A DNA stretch of 64,000 nucleotides from JANQOH01 sp965214495 (GCA_965214495.1 OZ243958.1:1-64000); one strand, 5' to 3'; counted from the stretch's first letter, positions 25,573-34,352 are shown. The notes: generated from the sequence alone by a model not told the origin. Made by a program: numbers and translations.

Positions 25573-26136
25573 TTATCGATTTCCGCCAGGTCGCCACAAC
25601 CGGTCGATACGGCCGCCGTCGTTGCACTGCCGAGCCAATACGAAAAGATGATCGGACAAACGGTTGAGATAGACGAGCGACAGCGGCGCGATCTCTTCCT
25701 GTCCGGCGAGGGCGGCGACCAGTCGTTCGGCGCGGCGCGCCACCGTGCGCGCGGCGTGCAGATGGGCCGCCGCCGCCGTTCCGCCCGGCAGGATGAACGA
25801 ACTCAGCGGCGCGAGCGTTTCGTTCATCGAGTCGATCTCGGTTTCGAGGCGGTCGATTTGCGCCTGCGCGACACGCAGGGCGCCGGCGCCGCGTCGTCCG
25901 CCGGGCGGGACGCAGAGATCGGCGCCGAGGTCGAACAGGTCGTTCTGAATGCGCGCCAGCATCTCGTCCGCCGCGCCGCTCGTGTGCAGGCGCGCGAGGC
26001 CGATCGCGGCGTTGGTCTCATCGACGGTTCCGAACGCTTCGACCCGAGGGCTGTGCTTGGCGACCCGGCCGCCGTCGCCGAGCGACGTCTGGCCGGAATC
26101 GCCGCCGCGTGTGTAGATCCTGTCGAGCTTGACCAT
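25573..26136 (-). CDS. cob(I)yrinic acid a,c-diamide adenosyltransferase, PduO type
   Basis: A 187-residue ATP:corrinoid adenosyltransferase. MVKLDRIYTRGGDSGQTSLG is the P-loop-like N-terminal ATP motif (TRxGDxGxT), followed by VEAFGTVDETNAAIGLAR (with the Glu-Asp-Glu conserved pattern), RIQNDLFDLGADLCVP and ARTVARRAERLVAAL (RxxxRRxER). It makes adenosylcobalamin from ATP and cob(I)alamin. ATG 26136 sits 10 bases after larA, so it is in the same transcript as the nickel-pincer genes, although no direct need for B12 in that pathway is known. Confidence 0.93.
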   Translation of the reverse strand: MVKLDRIYTRGGDSGQTSLGDGGRVAKHSPRVEAFGTVDETNAAIGLARLHTSGAADEMLARIQNDLFDLGADLCVPPGGRRGAGALRVAQAQIDRLETEIDSMNETLAPLSSFILPGGTAAAAHLHAARTVARRAERLVAALAGQEEIAPLSLVYLNRLSDHLFVLARQCNDGGRIDRLWRPGGNR

Positions 26137-26146
26137 TCCGGCGGCG

Positions 26147-27418
26147 CTACGGTCTGTGGAACGGGACCACGTAGGGGCCTTCGGGAACGAACGCAACATG
26201 CGGGTCTCCCGCTGCCGCGACGCTTCGTGCGACCGCGTCTTCCAGCGAATCGACCATCGTCACGCCGGTCAGCGCGCGTTCTTCCTCCGCAAGTCCGTCC
26301 GAGTAGAGAAACACCTCGCCACGCCGCATCGGCCTGATCTGCATTTCGCTCTGCCATTCGTCGATATCTGCACGGCGTTTGGCGAGCAGACTGTCGCGGA
26401 AGGCGTGCGGGCCGAGTGCGATCAGTCGCTGCTGCGCGTTCGCGAATTCGGGCGAGCCGATCCCTTCCGAGCAGGCCGAGGCGACGATCAGCCGCCCGCC
26501 GGGTTCGAGAATGTCGAGTGGTGCGACCATACCCTTGATCGTCTGGTAGTAGGTGGAATCGAGTGGATAACCCGCGGCGCTGGTGACCACGGTCGCGAAG
26601 CGGCGGGGAACGGCGACCTCGGCGTAGCGGTGAACAAAGGCCACGGCATCGAGATGGCTGGCGACGATTTCGCCGAAATTGACGAAGGACAACTGTCTTT
26701 CCTCGTCGATCACGGTGTTAAGCGCCCATGCGCCGCCGATCATCGCGACGATTTCGAGCTGGTCTTCGTGGAGCGGATTGCCGTCGAGCACGCAGTTGAC
26801 GGCGTTCGCGTCTTCCATGTAGCGCGCGCTGTGGAAAGTGGCGATGGTCTCGGCGTGCGCCAGCCCGGGCGCGATCACCTTGCGCCCGCCCGACCAGCCG
26901 GCCATGAAGTGCGGCTCGACGAGACCGGTGACGATACGCAGGTCGGCTTCCACGAAACGACGGTCGAGACGCACGGTGTTGCCGCGCCCGGTGGTTCCGA
27001 CATAAATGTGATCGGCATCGTCGCGCGCGAAATGATTGACCACGCGTACCGTGTCGAGCACCCACGGATCGCCGACCACCGCGCGCAATTCCGCACCTTC
27101 GTTCGGCCGGTGCAAACCGGTGGCGACGATCACGGTGATGGCGTCCGCCGGCAATCCGGCGTCGAGCAGGGCGCGGATCAGAACCGGCAGCAGAACGCCG
27201 TTCGGCACCGGCCGCGTCACGTCGCAGATGGCGATGCAGGCCGAGCGTGCGCCTGCCGCGCACGCCGCCAGCCCCGACCGCGCCAGCGCCGCCGCCACCG
27301 CGTCCGCAGGTGCTTCGAGCACCGGCATCCGGGGTTTGCGGACCACCGTCGCGCACCACTCGTCGGCCAAGCGCACCGCGACCTCGCCGCGGCCATACAG
27401 CAACCCGACCTCTGTCAT
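26147..27418 (-). CDS. larA: nickel-dependent lactate racemase LarA family
   Basis: A 423-residue enzyme of the LarA superfamily, which uses the nickel-pincer nucleotide to racemise or epimerise 2-hydroxy acids by hydride transfer. Visible blocks are AICDVTRPVPNGVLLPVLIR, VIVATGLHRPNEGAELRAVV, the catalytic-His region HFMAGWSGGRKVIAPGLAHA and TIATFHSARYMEDANAVNCV. Cofactor genes larB, larE and larC are directly upstream. ATG 27418 is used. The family has other substrates than lactate, so the exact hydroxy acid is open. An IS fragment separates it from larB. Confidence 0.9.
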   Translation of the reverse strand: MTEVGLLYGRGEVAVRLADEWCATVVRKPRMPVLEAPADAVAAALARSGLAACAAGARSACIAICDVTRPVPNGVLLPVLIRALLDAGLPADAITVIVATGLHRPNEGAELRAVVGDPWVLDTVRVVNHFARDDADHIYVGTTGRGNTVRLDRRFVEADLRIVTGLVEPHFMAGWSGGRKVIAPGLAHAETIATFHSARYMEDANAVNCVLDGNPLHEDQLEIVAMIGGAWALNTVIDEERQLSFVNFGEIVASHLDAVAFVHRYAEVAVPRRFATVVTSAAGYPLDSTYYQTIKGMVAPLDILEPGGRLIVASACSEGIGSPEFANAQQRLIALGPHAFRDSLLAKRRADIDEWQSEMQIRPMRRGEVFLYSDGLAEEERALTGVTMVDSLEDAVARSVAAAGDPHVAFVPEGPYVVPFHRP

Positions 27419-27455
27419 GCGCCAACCTCTCCAGCTCGCAACAGGAACGCAGTGT

Positions 27456-27572
27456 TCAGAGTTCGCTCCCATGCCGCCATCGGCGCCGTGTGATCGCTTC
27501 ATTCTCCCGCTCCGTGTTGCGCCGCCGCGGCGCGGACACCAGCGTCGCATCGACGATCTGGCCGCCCATCAT
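27456..27572 (-). pseudogene. IS5-type transposase fragment between larB and larA
   Basis: About 39 codons on the minus strand read GGQIVDATLVSAPRRRNTER then ENEAITRRRWRHGSEL and stop. GGQ(I/M)(V/L)DATLV.APrQrNtreEn.aI is the well-known segment around the first catalytic Asp of IS5/IS1182-family transposases. No start, no rest of the transposase and no inverted repeats are seen, so this is a relic. It lies in the 150-base gap between larB and larA and overlaps the end of larB by a few bases. Confidence 0.6.
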
Positions 27573-28240
27573 CCCACCGGCCCCGTCCGGAGAATACGCA
27601 GCGCTGCGCAGGCTGCGCCGTAGCCGTTGTCGATGTTGACCGCGACCACTCCGGGGCTGCAGCTCGCTAGAATGCTGTGCAGCGCCGCCGCGCCGCCGGC
27701 CGCAACGCCATAGCCCGTGCTGCACGGCACAGCTACGATCGGGCACGACACCAGGCCGGCGACGACGCTGACCAGCGCCGCATCCATGCCGGCAACCACG
27801 ATCAGCACCCGCATCGCGCGCAACCGCTCGACCTGATCCAGCAGGCGCCACAGCCCGGCGACCCCCACGTCGAGCACCGTCTCGGTCGCGACCCCGGCAA
27901 AGGCGAGCGTGCGCGCCGCCTCGCGCGCCGGCGGCGCGTCCGAGGTTCCCGCACCCACCACCGCCACCACCGCCGGCCCCTCGACCGCGACCGGCGCGCC
28001 GAAGAACCCGGTGCGCGAGACCGGATCGTAATCGATCGCCGCCCGCCACGGAGCGGCGAGGGCGGCGAGAGCGTCCGCTTCGAGTCGGGTCAGGAGAATG
28101 GCGCGCCCGGCGTCGCGAACTTCCGACAGGATGGTTTCGATCTGGGTCGTGGTCTTGCGGCTGCACAACACCGCTTCGTCGATGCCGATGCGCGCGCCCC
28201 GCTTCAGGTCGAGACGAACCTCAGGCGCCTCGCTGCTCAT
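27569..28240 (-). CDS. larB: nickel pincer cofactor biosynthesis protein LarB
   Basis: A 223-residue carboxylase/hydrolase that turns nicotinic acid adenine dinucleotide into pyridinium-3,5-biscarboxylic acid mononucleotide, the first step to the LarA cofactor. It has VRLDLKRGARIGIDEAVLCS near the start and a PurE-like C-terminal domain: VVAVVGAGTSDAPPAREAAR, ETVLDVGVAGLWRLL, VLIVVAGMDAALVSVVAGLV, PIVAVPCSTGYGVAAGGAAA and VAVNIDNGYGAACAAL, all typical of LarB. The ATG overlaps the larE stop by four bases. Confidence 0.94.
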   Translation of the reverse strand: MSSEAPEVRLDLKRGARIGIDEAVLCSRKTTTQIETILSEVRDAGRAILLTRLEADALAALAAPWRAAIDYDPVSRTGFFGAPVAVEGPAVVAVVGAGTSDAPPAREAARTLAFAGVATETVLDVGVAGLWRLLDQVERLRAMRVLIVVAGMDAALVSVVAGLVSCPIVAVPCSTGYGVAAGGAAALHSILASCSPGVVAVNIDNGYGAACAALRILRTGPVG

Positions 28241-29052
28241 CGCGGGTGAGGATGGAGAAACGCGCTGCCGCGGCGATAGGCTTCGAAGCGAACAGGCGCC
28301 GCTGCGCCGTCGAAGCCGGCGCGCGCGAACATCGCAGCGACGGCGGCCGACAGGCGCGCCCGGTCTTCCAGCGCCAGGCCGTCGAGAGCCGCGGCGTCGA
28401 GTTCGACCGCGACGCCGCCCGCGCGCACACGGCAGCGCACGGTCCTTGCACCAAGCCGACGACGAACGTGACGCTCGGCCGCGTCGATCGCCCCGAGAAC
28501 GTCCCCCTCGATGGCGATGCCGGTCTCGACCCGGCTCGACAGGCATGGCGATCCGGGCAGGTCAGCTACGTCATCGAGCCCCAGCGTTCGCGCGATCCGG
28601 CGCACTTCCGCCTTGTCGATCCCGGCCTCGATCCAGGGATGACGCACCTGCCACTCGCGGGCGGCGTCGAGCCCGGGCCGATAGTCGCCCAGATCGTCGA
28701 GATTGGCGCCGGAGACGATGACCGCGCCGGCGCGTGCGTCGACGGCGCGATACAGGTTCGTCTTGCAGAAATAGCAGCGGTTGGCCGGGTTCCGGAGATA
28801 GTCGGGGTCGGAGAACTCGCCCGCCTCGACGACGTCCAGCGCCCAGCCGTCGTGGTCGGCGCGCTGGCGGACTCGCGCGGTCGCCGTCGCCGGCACTGCG
28901 GGCGATACGGCGTGAACCATCCGGGTCGTTCGCGGATCGCGGGCGTGGGCGAGCGCCGCGAGGGTCATGCTGTCCACCCCGCCGCTGACCGCCACCGTGA
29001 GCGGCCCGATCGCCTCCAGCACGTCACCGATCCGTTCAATCGCCGCCGTCAC
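28237..29052 (-). CDS. larE: ATP-dependent sulfur transferase LarE
   Basis: A 271-residue PP-loop enzyme that installs the two thiocarboxylates of the nickel-pincer nucleotide. The PP-loop is VAVSGGVDSMTLAALAHA; NPANRCYFCKTNLYRAV and DLPGSPCLSSRVETG hold three cysteines. In Lactobacillus LarE a single Cys is sacrificed, whereas homologues with this CxxC plus Cys set are known to bind a [4Fe-4S] cluster; I infer the cluster type here. The GTG at 29052 gives the family N-terminus and overlaps larC by 17 bases; ATG 29133 is an alternative. Confidence 0.92.
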   Translation of the reverse strand: MTAAIERIGDVLEAIGPLTVAVSGGVDSMTLAALAHARDPRTTRMVHAVSPAVPATATARVRQRADHDGWALDVVEAGEFSDPDYLRNPANRCYFCKTNLYRAVDARAGAVIVSGANLDDLGDYRPGLDAAREWQVRHPWIEAGIDKAEVRRIARTLGLDDVADLPGSPCLSSRVETGIAIEGDVLGAIDAAERHVRRRLGARTVRCRVRAGGVAVELDAAALDGLALEDRARLSAAVAAMFARAGFDGAAAPVRFEAYRRGSAFLHPHPR

Positions 29053-30229
29053 GTTCCCCGTCCGTAAGCGCCTGGCGCTCCGCCTCGCCGCGCCGTTCGG
29101 CGCGCGCGCCGTGGCCGTCGGCCGCTTCGACATCGGCGATTTCGGTCTTCGCCGTGCGCCGGCCGCCGGGGCGCGCCGCCACCTTTACCCGAACCGCACC
29201 GCAAAGGCTATCGACGCGCATCGTATCCCGGTCGAGGACCAGTCGATCGACGAGTTGGCGACGCAGGCCGAGCGTCGTCGTTTCGACGAAGCAGCGTTCG
29301 GCGACCGCATCCGCCGCTTCGGGCCGCGCGAGCAACTCGACACGCGCGGCCAGCCGACCGTTCTTGCCGATCAACGGATGCTGCACGACGTCGATGACGC
29401 CGGGCGCGGCGCGCAGCCGCTCCAGCGCGACGGCGAGATCTTCCGGCGTCTGATCGTCGATATCGAAGCTTAGCTGCGCCACACGGTCGGCCGACATCGA
29501 CTCCGCGGCATCGCGGTAGAGCGAAATGCGCAGCACATTGCTGCGACCGACCAGTTTGCGTGAGCCGAAGCCGTGGCCCGAGGCGATCAAACGCCGCGGT
29601 GTGGGGTCGGGTGCCTGCGACGGCGCCACGTGGCGCAGAATCGCGGCGCCGGTCGGTGTGACTCGTTCGCCTTCGAGACCGTCATCGATCAGGACCCAGT
29701 TCTCCAGCAGCGTGAGGACCGCCGGCGCGGGCAGCGGTAGAGCGCCGTGAGCGGTTTCGACCTCGCCGCGACCGCGCGGCAGCGCGCCGCACGACCAGCT
29801 CGACGCGCCGAGAGCGTGGATAGCGGCCGCAGCGGCGGTGAAATCCACCAGCGTGTCCCATCCGCCGAGTTCGTGAAACCTGACCTCGGCGACCGGCACG
29901 TCGTGCACGGCGGCTTCAGCCGCGGCCACGATACGCAGCATGTCCCGCGCCCGCCTGCGCACCGGCTCCGCGAGACGCGCCTCGGCGAGCTTCGCGTCGA
30001 GCGTCGATACGGCCGTCGCGTGCGCCGGCTCCGGCCCCGAGACGATGAAACGGCGCCCGGCGAGAACCCCGTCATCGTGCGGCCGGAATTGGTGGGCGAT
30101 CCCGGGCGGCAGGTCAAGCGCGGCGAGTGCGGCGCGGACAGGTTCCGCCAGTGTCGGGCGGGCATCGACCAGCGCGGCGGCGAACATGTCGCCGGCAACG
30201 CCGCCCGGCGCGTCGAGATGAACGTGCAT
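29036..30229 (-). CDS. larC: nickel insertion protein LarC, single continuous frame
   Basis: A 397-residue CTP-dependent cyclometallase that inserts nickel into the pincer cofactor. MHVHLDAPGGVAGDMFAAAL is the LarC start; VRFHELGGWDTLVDFTAAAA, LPLPAPAVLTLLENW and RVTPTGAAILRHVA follow, and the second domain includes RVAQLSFDIDDQTPEDLAVA and LRRQLVDRLVLDRDTMRVDS. In Lactobacillus plantarum LarC is made by ribosomal frameshifting of two ORFs; here both halves are fused in one frame. It starts three bases after the dusA stop and overlaps larE. Confidence 0.93.
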   Translation of the reverse strand: MHVHLDAPGGVAGDMFAAALVDARPTLAEPVRAALAALDLPPGIAHQFRPHDDGVLAGRRFIVSGPEPAHATAVSTLDAKLAEARLAEPVRRRARDMLRIVAAAEAAVHDVPVAEVRFHELGGWDTLVDFTAAAAAIHALGASSWSCGALPRGRGEVETAHGALPLPAPAVLTLLENWVLIDDGLEGERVTPTGAAILRHVAPSQAPDPTPRRLIASGHGFGSRKLVGRSNVLRISLYRDAAESMSADRVAQLSFDIDDQTPEDLAVALERLRAAPGVIDVVQHPLIGKNGRLAARVELLARPEAADAVAERCFVETTTLGLRRQLVDRLVLDRDTMRVDSLCGAVRVKVAARPGGRRTAKTEIADVEAADGHGARAERRGEAERQALTDGERDGGD

Positions 30230-30232
30230 TCC

Positions 30233-31228
30233 TCAGACCGGATCGCGCGGGACCAGCGCTGCGGCGGCGCGCAGAACCTCCGCCCCGGCGCCCGCCCGAG
30301 GCGCGTGCCGGCTCAGATGCCGCCGCCACGCGCGCCCGCCCCGGCGGCCGCGAAACAACCCCAGCATATGCCGGGCGATGCTCTTCATGGGCACCCCCCG
30401 CCGGCCCTCGCGCGCAACGTAAGGCGTCATGGCGGCGACGATCTCGTGGCGACCCGGCGGTGCCGCATCGTCTGCGAAGATCGCGCGGTCGGCGTCCGCC
30501 AGCATGTAGGGGTCCTCATACGCCGCCCGGCCGATCATCACCCCATCGACATGGCGCAGATGCACCTGCGCTTCCGCCAGGCTCGCGACGCCGCCGTTGA
30601 TCACGATTTCAAGCGCCGGATAGTCGCGCTTCAGCCGATAGACGCGGCCGTGGTCGAGCGGCGGGATTTGTCGATTCTGCTTCGGGCTGAGACCGGTCAG
30701 AATCGCCTTGCGTGCGTGGACGATGAAGGTCCCGCAGCCGGCAGCGGCGACCGTTTCCGCGAACCGCCGCAGGAAGTCGTAATCGTCGCGGTCGTCGATG
30801 CCGATGCGCGTCTTCACGGTCACCGGCAACCCGGACTCGCCGGCCATCGCACGCACGCAGGCGCCGACCAGCGCCGGCTCGGCCATCAGGCACGCACCGA
30901 AGCGCCGATCCTGCACCCGCGCGCTGGGGCAGCCCACATTGAGATTCACTTCGTCGTAGCTCCAGGCCGCCGCGAGTGCCGCCGCACGCCCCAGATCGTC
31001 GGGGTCGCCGCCGCCGAGTTGCAGGGCGACCGGATGCTCGGCCGGGTCGAAGCGCAGATGGCGCGCCGCGTCGCCGTGCAGCAGCGCACCGGTCGGGATC
31101 ATCTCGCTGTAGAGCAGCGTGCGGCGAGTCAGTTGGCGCAGGAAGAACCGGTCGTGGCGGTCGGTCCGCGCCATCATCGGCGCCACGCAGAGGCGGTGAT
31201 CGAGGGCGAGGCCGTTTTCGGGGAGCAT
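30233..31228 (-). CDS. dusA: tRNA-dihydrouridine(20/20a) synthase DusA
   Basis: A 331-residue FMN enzyme that reduces uridine 20/20a in the D-loop of tRNAs. It has VAPMMARTDRHDRFFLRQLT, LLYSEMIPTGALLHGD, LNVGCPSARVQDRRFGACLM with the catalytic Cys, and HARKAILTGLSPKQNRQIPP, which is specific to DusA. The start is uncertain: ATG 31228 matches the family, while a GTG at 31282 would add 18 residues and overlap the MT-A70 gene. It is three bases upstream of larC, so the lar genes may be read from the same message. Confidence 0.92.
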   Translation of the reverse strand: MLPENGLALDHRLCVAPMMARTDRHDRFFLRQLTRRTLLYSEMIPTGALLHGDAARHLRFDPAEHPVALQLGGGDPDDLGRAAALAAAWSYDEVNLNVGCPSARVQDRRFGACLMAEPALVGACVRAMAGESGLPVTVKTRIGIDDRDDYDFLRRFAETVAAAGCGTFIVHARKAILTGLSPKQNRQIPPLDHGRVYRLKRDYPALEIVINGGVASLAEAQVHLRHVDGVMIGRAAYEDPYMLADADRAIFADDAAPPGRHEIVAAMTPYVAREGRRGVPMKSIARHMLGLFRGRRGGRAWRRHLSRHAPRAGAGAEVLRAAAALVPRDPV

Positions 31229-31271
31229 TCTTTCGGAATGCGCACGATTGCCGTCCCGCCGTTCCGAGTGC

Positions 31272-31955
31272 TTATGCGCCACGGGTTTCGTTTCCCCAGA
31301 GCGTCCATCCCTTCGCCTTCTCGCCGCGGGCGAAGAGCTCGATCTTGCGCAGGGACGGAAACATGTCCTCGATTCGCCGCCGCACTTCCTCCGGCTTTCG
31401 CGAATGCACCGCTCGCCGGGCGCTCACAAGCTGCCGCACGTTACGCGCTCCCCTCGGTCCCGGTATCTTGCCGCGCTTGAAAGCGAGGCAGAGTTCGCAC
31501 TGGCTCATCGTATAGAAACCCGGATTGACCCGCTTCTTGTCCCAGACGAAGGCCACGGTAGCCCATTTGAATCCCCAAGCCTTGCCCAGGTCGATGGCCT
31601 GATCCAGATGCGGGTTGGTGGACCAGAGAAACAGGAGACAGTTTTCAGCGGCGATCTCGTCGACTTTTAGTTGCTTGAGTTCTCCGAGTGGAACGGTGCG
31701 GTAGTGGCGAATCGCGCCTCCGGTGTCTTTGCTTCCCTCGCCCGCATGTTGCAGTTGGCCCTTGTAGTCCCACGGCGGATCGGCGTAGATGATGTCGAAA
31801 TGCTGCCCGGGCAGAGCGGGGAAACGGACCGACAGGCCCGGTTTCGGACCTCTCGACTCGTCATTCACATGCCCGGCGCCTCCGGCCCCGGTCATCGATC
31901 GCATACCGGGACGGCGAATCGGCCATTCCGAATCATTGCGTCCGACCGTCGTCAC
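31272..31955 (-). CDS. MT-A70 family adenine N6-methyltransferase
   Basis: A 227-residue putative DNA or RNA adenine methyltransferase. FDIIYADPPWDYKGQ carries the DPPW catalytic motif; the family pattern continues with CLLFLWSTNPHLDQAIDLGK, WGFKWATVAFVWDKK and RARRAVHSRKPEEVRRRIED. No restriction endonuclease is adjacent, so it is an orphan. The first in-frame start is a GTG at 31955 that overlaps the upstream ABC gene (GTGA), while ATG 31904 gives a shorter N-terminus; I left the longer form. Confidence 0.85.
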   Translation of the reverse strand: MTTVGRNDSEWPIRRPGMRSMTGAGGAGHVNDESRGPKPGLSVRFPALPGQHFDIIYADPPWDYKGQLQHAGEGSKDTGGAIRHYRTVPLGELKQLKVDEIAAENCLLFLWSTNPHLDQAIDLGKAWGFKWATVAFVWDKKRVNPGFYTMSQCELCLAFKRGKIPGPRGARNVRQLVSARRAVHSRKPEEVRRRIEDMFPSLRKIELFARGEKAKGWTLWGNETRGA

Positions 31956-32641
31956 GTCGGCGGGCAGGTCGTGCCGGAAACCCGTCCGTCGCGATACAGA
32001 CTGACCTCGCCGCGCTCGATGACGTAGAGGCGGTCGAGCAGATCCGCCGAATGGGTGGAATCGGATTCCGACAGCAGGATCGAAAGACCGCGGTTCTTGA
32101 GTTCCGACAAGACTTCGGCGAGACGCGCGGCGAGCGCTGGAGCGACGCCTTCGAACGGCTCGTCGAGCAACACCAGCTCGTTGCCGGCCATCAGGGCGCG
32201 GGCCAGCGCCACCAGTTTCTGTTGGCCCCCGGATAGTTGCAGCGCCCGCCGGTCGGCGAACCCCGCGACTTCGGGCATGAGCTCGTGGATGGTTTCGAGC
32301 CGCGCCGCGACATCGGCCCGCTGCGTTGCCCAGGCCGGCATGAGAATGTTCTCACGCACCAGGAGGCGGGGAACGAGGCGCCGGTCTTCGGGCATGTAGC
32401 CGATGCCGAGGCCGGCGCGCCTGTGCGCGGCCAGACGCGCGAGATCGGTCTCGCCGAAGAGGATGGCGCCGGCGCGGATGCGGACCAGACCCATGACCGC
32501 GCGCATGAAGGTGGTCTTGCCGGCGCCGTTGCGCCCCATCAGGCCGCACAGGCTGCCGCGGGGAACTTTCAGCGACACGCCTTCGAGAATCGTCGCCCCC
32601 GCGATCGAGACGCCGAGTCCGGTAACCGTCAACGCCGCCAT
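31952..32641 (-). CDS. livF: branched-chain amino-acid type ABC transporter ATP-binding protein (LivF)
   Basis: A 229-residue ATPase. Walker A is GLMGRNGAGKTTFMRAVMGL, the signature LQLSGGQQKLVALARALMAG, and Walker B LVLLDEPFEGVAPALAARLA; GLGIGYMPEDRRLVPRLLVR is typical of LivF/UrtE. It pairs with LivG and the two permeases upstream to import branched-chain amino acids, urea or related amides. ATG 32641 lies one base from the livG stop. The transporter's periplasmic binding protein is not in the window. Confidence 0.92.
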   Translation of the reverse strand: MAALTVTGLGVSIAGATILEGVSLKVPRGSLCGLMGRNGAGKTTFMRAVMGLVRIRAGAILFGETDLARLAAHRRAGLGIGYMPEDRRLVPRLLVRENILMPAWATQRADVAARLETIHELMPEVAGFADRRALQLSGGQQKLVALARALMAGNELVLLDEPFEGVAPALAARLAEVLSELKNRGLSILLSESDSTHSADLLDRLYVIERGEVSLYRDGRVSGTTCPPT

Positions 32642-32642
32642 G

Positions 32643-33401
32643 TCAGGCGTGCCGATGCAGTTCGGGGCCGATGACGTGGGTGCGCACGTCGGCGTCGGCG
32701 AGCACGCCGGCGGTGGGGCCGTCGGCGATGACGCGGCCGTCATAGAACGCGACGACGCGCTCGGCGTAACGCTCCACCACTTCCATGTCGTGCTCGACGA
32801 AGAGCACCGTGACCGACTCGGCCGCGAGCGCACCGGCGAGGGTGTCCATAACCGTGCCTTTCTCGTCCGTGCTGATGCCGCTCGTCGGTTCGTCGAGCAG
32901 CAGCAGAGTAGTCCGGCCGGCCAGCGCCATGGCGATGTCGAGCAGTTTGCGCACGCCTTGCGGGAGCTTGCCGGCGATCTGGTGCGCGTAAGCGTCGATG
33001 CCGAAGCGGGCGAGCGCCGAATGGACCTCTTCCGTGATCCCGGCGTCGCGTAGCGGACGCCACACGGTTGCCTGTTCCCGCGCGGCGATGCCGATCGCCA
33101 CCATCATGTTGTCGAACACGGTGAGCTCGGCAAAAAGTTGCGGAATCTGAAACGACCGGTGGATGCCCAGCCGGCTGATCCGGCGCGGGGCGTAGCCGGT
33201 GATGAGGCGCCCTTCGTAGCGGATCGCTCCCCTGTCCGGCTTGAGATAGCCGGTGACCATGTTGACGAAAGTGGTCTTGCCGGCGCCGTTGGCGCCGATG
33301 ATGCCGACTCGCTCGCCGGTTTCGACCCGCACGTCCACCGCCGCTGCGGCCACGACGGCGCCGAACCGCTTGTCGAGGCCGCTCGCTTCGAGCACCGTCA
33401 T
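32643..33401 (-). CDS. livG: branched-chain amino-acid type ABC transporter ATP-binding protein (LivG)
   Basis: A 252-residue ATPase with Walker A GIIGANGAGKTTFVNMVTGY, the LivG-specific RRISRLGIHRSFQIPQLFAE and NMMVAIG, a divergent signature (LPQGVRKLLDIAMALAGRTT) and Walker B TLLLLDEPTSGISTDEK. The signature reads LPQG instead of LSYG or LSGG, a small oddity but seen in this family. It is one base ahead of livF. Confidence 0.92.
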   Translation of the reverse strand: MTVLEASGLDKRFGAVVAAAAVDVRVETGERVGIIGANGAGKTTFVNMVTGYLKPDRGAIRYEGRLITGYAPRRISRLGIHRSFQIPQLFAELTVFDNMMVAIGIAAREQATVWRPLRDAGITEEVHSALARFGIDAYAHQIAGKLPQGVRKLLDIAMALAGRTTLLLLDEPTSGISTDEKGTVMDTLAGALAAESVTVLFVEHDMEVVERYAERVVAFYDGRVIADGPTAGVLADADVRTHVIGPELHRHA

Positions 33402-33402
33402 G

Positions 33403-34347
33403 TCAGCCGCGCCGCCGCGCCGCGCGGAATGCCGACCACAGACCGCCTGGCAGGAACAGGATCACGAGCAGCAGCGTGCTACCGAGCAGAATCTGCCAGA
33501 AATCCGGGGCGTATTGCAGCGCGTAGCTGCGCACCAGCTCGAAGATCAACGATCCAACGAACGGCGCCGCGACATTCCCGGTGCCCGACAGGATCGCGAC
33601 GAACACGAACTCGCCCGACTTGGTCCAGTAGGCGAAGTCTTCGGGCGTGACATGGCCGATGAGCAGCGCCGTCAACACGCCGCCGAGCCCCGACGACGCG
33701 GCGGCAAGCACGTATTTCAGATGGATCGCGCGGCGAACCGAGGTCCCGAGATAGGAGACGCGCACCTCGTTCTCGCGGATCGCCTCGCCGATATAGCCCA
33801 TTGTGGAATTGAGATAGCGGTGGGCGGCGAACGCGACGGCGAAAGCCAGCGCCGCCACGAGCGCGAAAAGGAAGACGGTCAGACGGGCGTTATCCGCCGG
33901 CGCGAAGAAGAGGAAGGTCGGCGCCGGCACGCTGAACCCGTCGGTGCTGCCCAGTGTCGCACTGTTGGTCAGCACCCCGAACAGGATCATGGAGAAGGCG
34001 AGACTCAACATGGCGAAGAAAATGCCGCGATAGCGCGCGAGGAGAAAACCGAGCACGAACGCAACTCCCCCCGACACCGCGACGCCGGCGGCGAGCATGA
34101 CGAACACGTCCGTCACGCCGGCGAAATGGCCGAGCATCGCCGCCGCATAGGCGCCGAGACCGTAGTACAGCGCCTGGCCGAAGGAGACGAGGCCGGCGCG
34201 GATCTGGATCATCAGTCCCAGAACCACGAGCCCGTTGGCGAGCGCCAGCGCCAGCATGTTCGCCGCCCAGCCGGGCAGCCACCACCACGCCGACAGGATG
34301 GCGAGCACTGCCGCGACCAGACCGGGAGTCGTGTAGTCGCGGTGCAT
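33403..34347 (-). CDS. livM: branched-chain amino-acid type ABC transporter permease (LivM)
   Basis: A 314-residue polytopic permease with about eight to nine hydrophobic segments. LMIQIRAGLVSFGQALYYGL and YRGIFFAMLSLAFSMILFGV are LivM hallmarks, and GYIGEAIRENEVRVSYLGTS is the cytoplasmic EAA-like loop that contacts the ATPase. ATG 34347 begins five bases after livH; its stop is one base from the start of livG, so the four transporter genes form one operon. Confidence 0.92.
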   Translation of the reverse strand: MHRDYTTPGLVAAVLAILSAWWWLPGWAANMLALALANGLVVLGLMIQIRAGLVSFGQALYYGLGAYAAAMLGHFAGVTDVFVMLAAGVAVSGGVAFVLGFLLARYRGIFFAMLSLAFSMILFGVLTNSATLGSTDGFSVPAPTFLFFAPADNARLTVFLFALVAALAFAVAFAAHRYLNSTMGYIGEAIRENEVRVSYLGTSVRRAIHLKYVLAAASSGLGGVLTALLIGHVTPEDFAYWTKSGEFVFVAILSGTGNVAAPFVGSLIFELVRSYALQYAPDFWQILLGSTLLLVILFLPGGLWSAFRAARRRG

Positions 34348-34352
34348 CGGCG

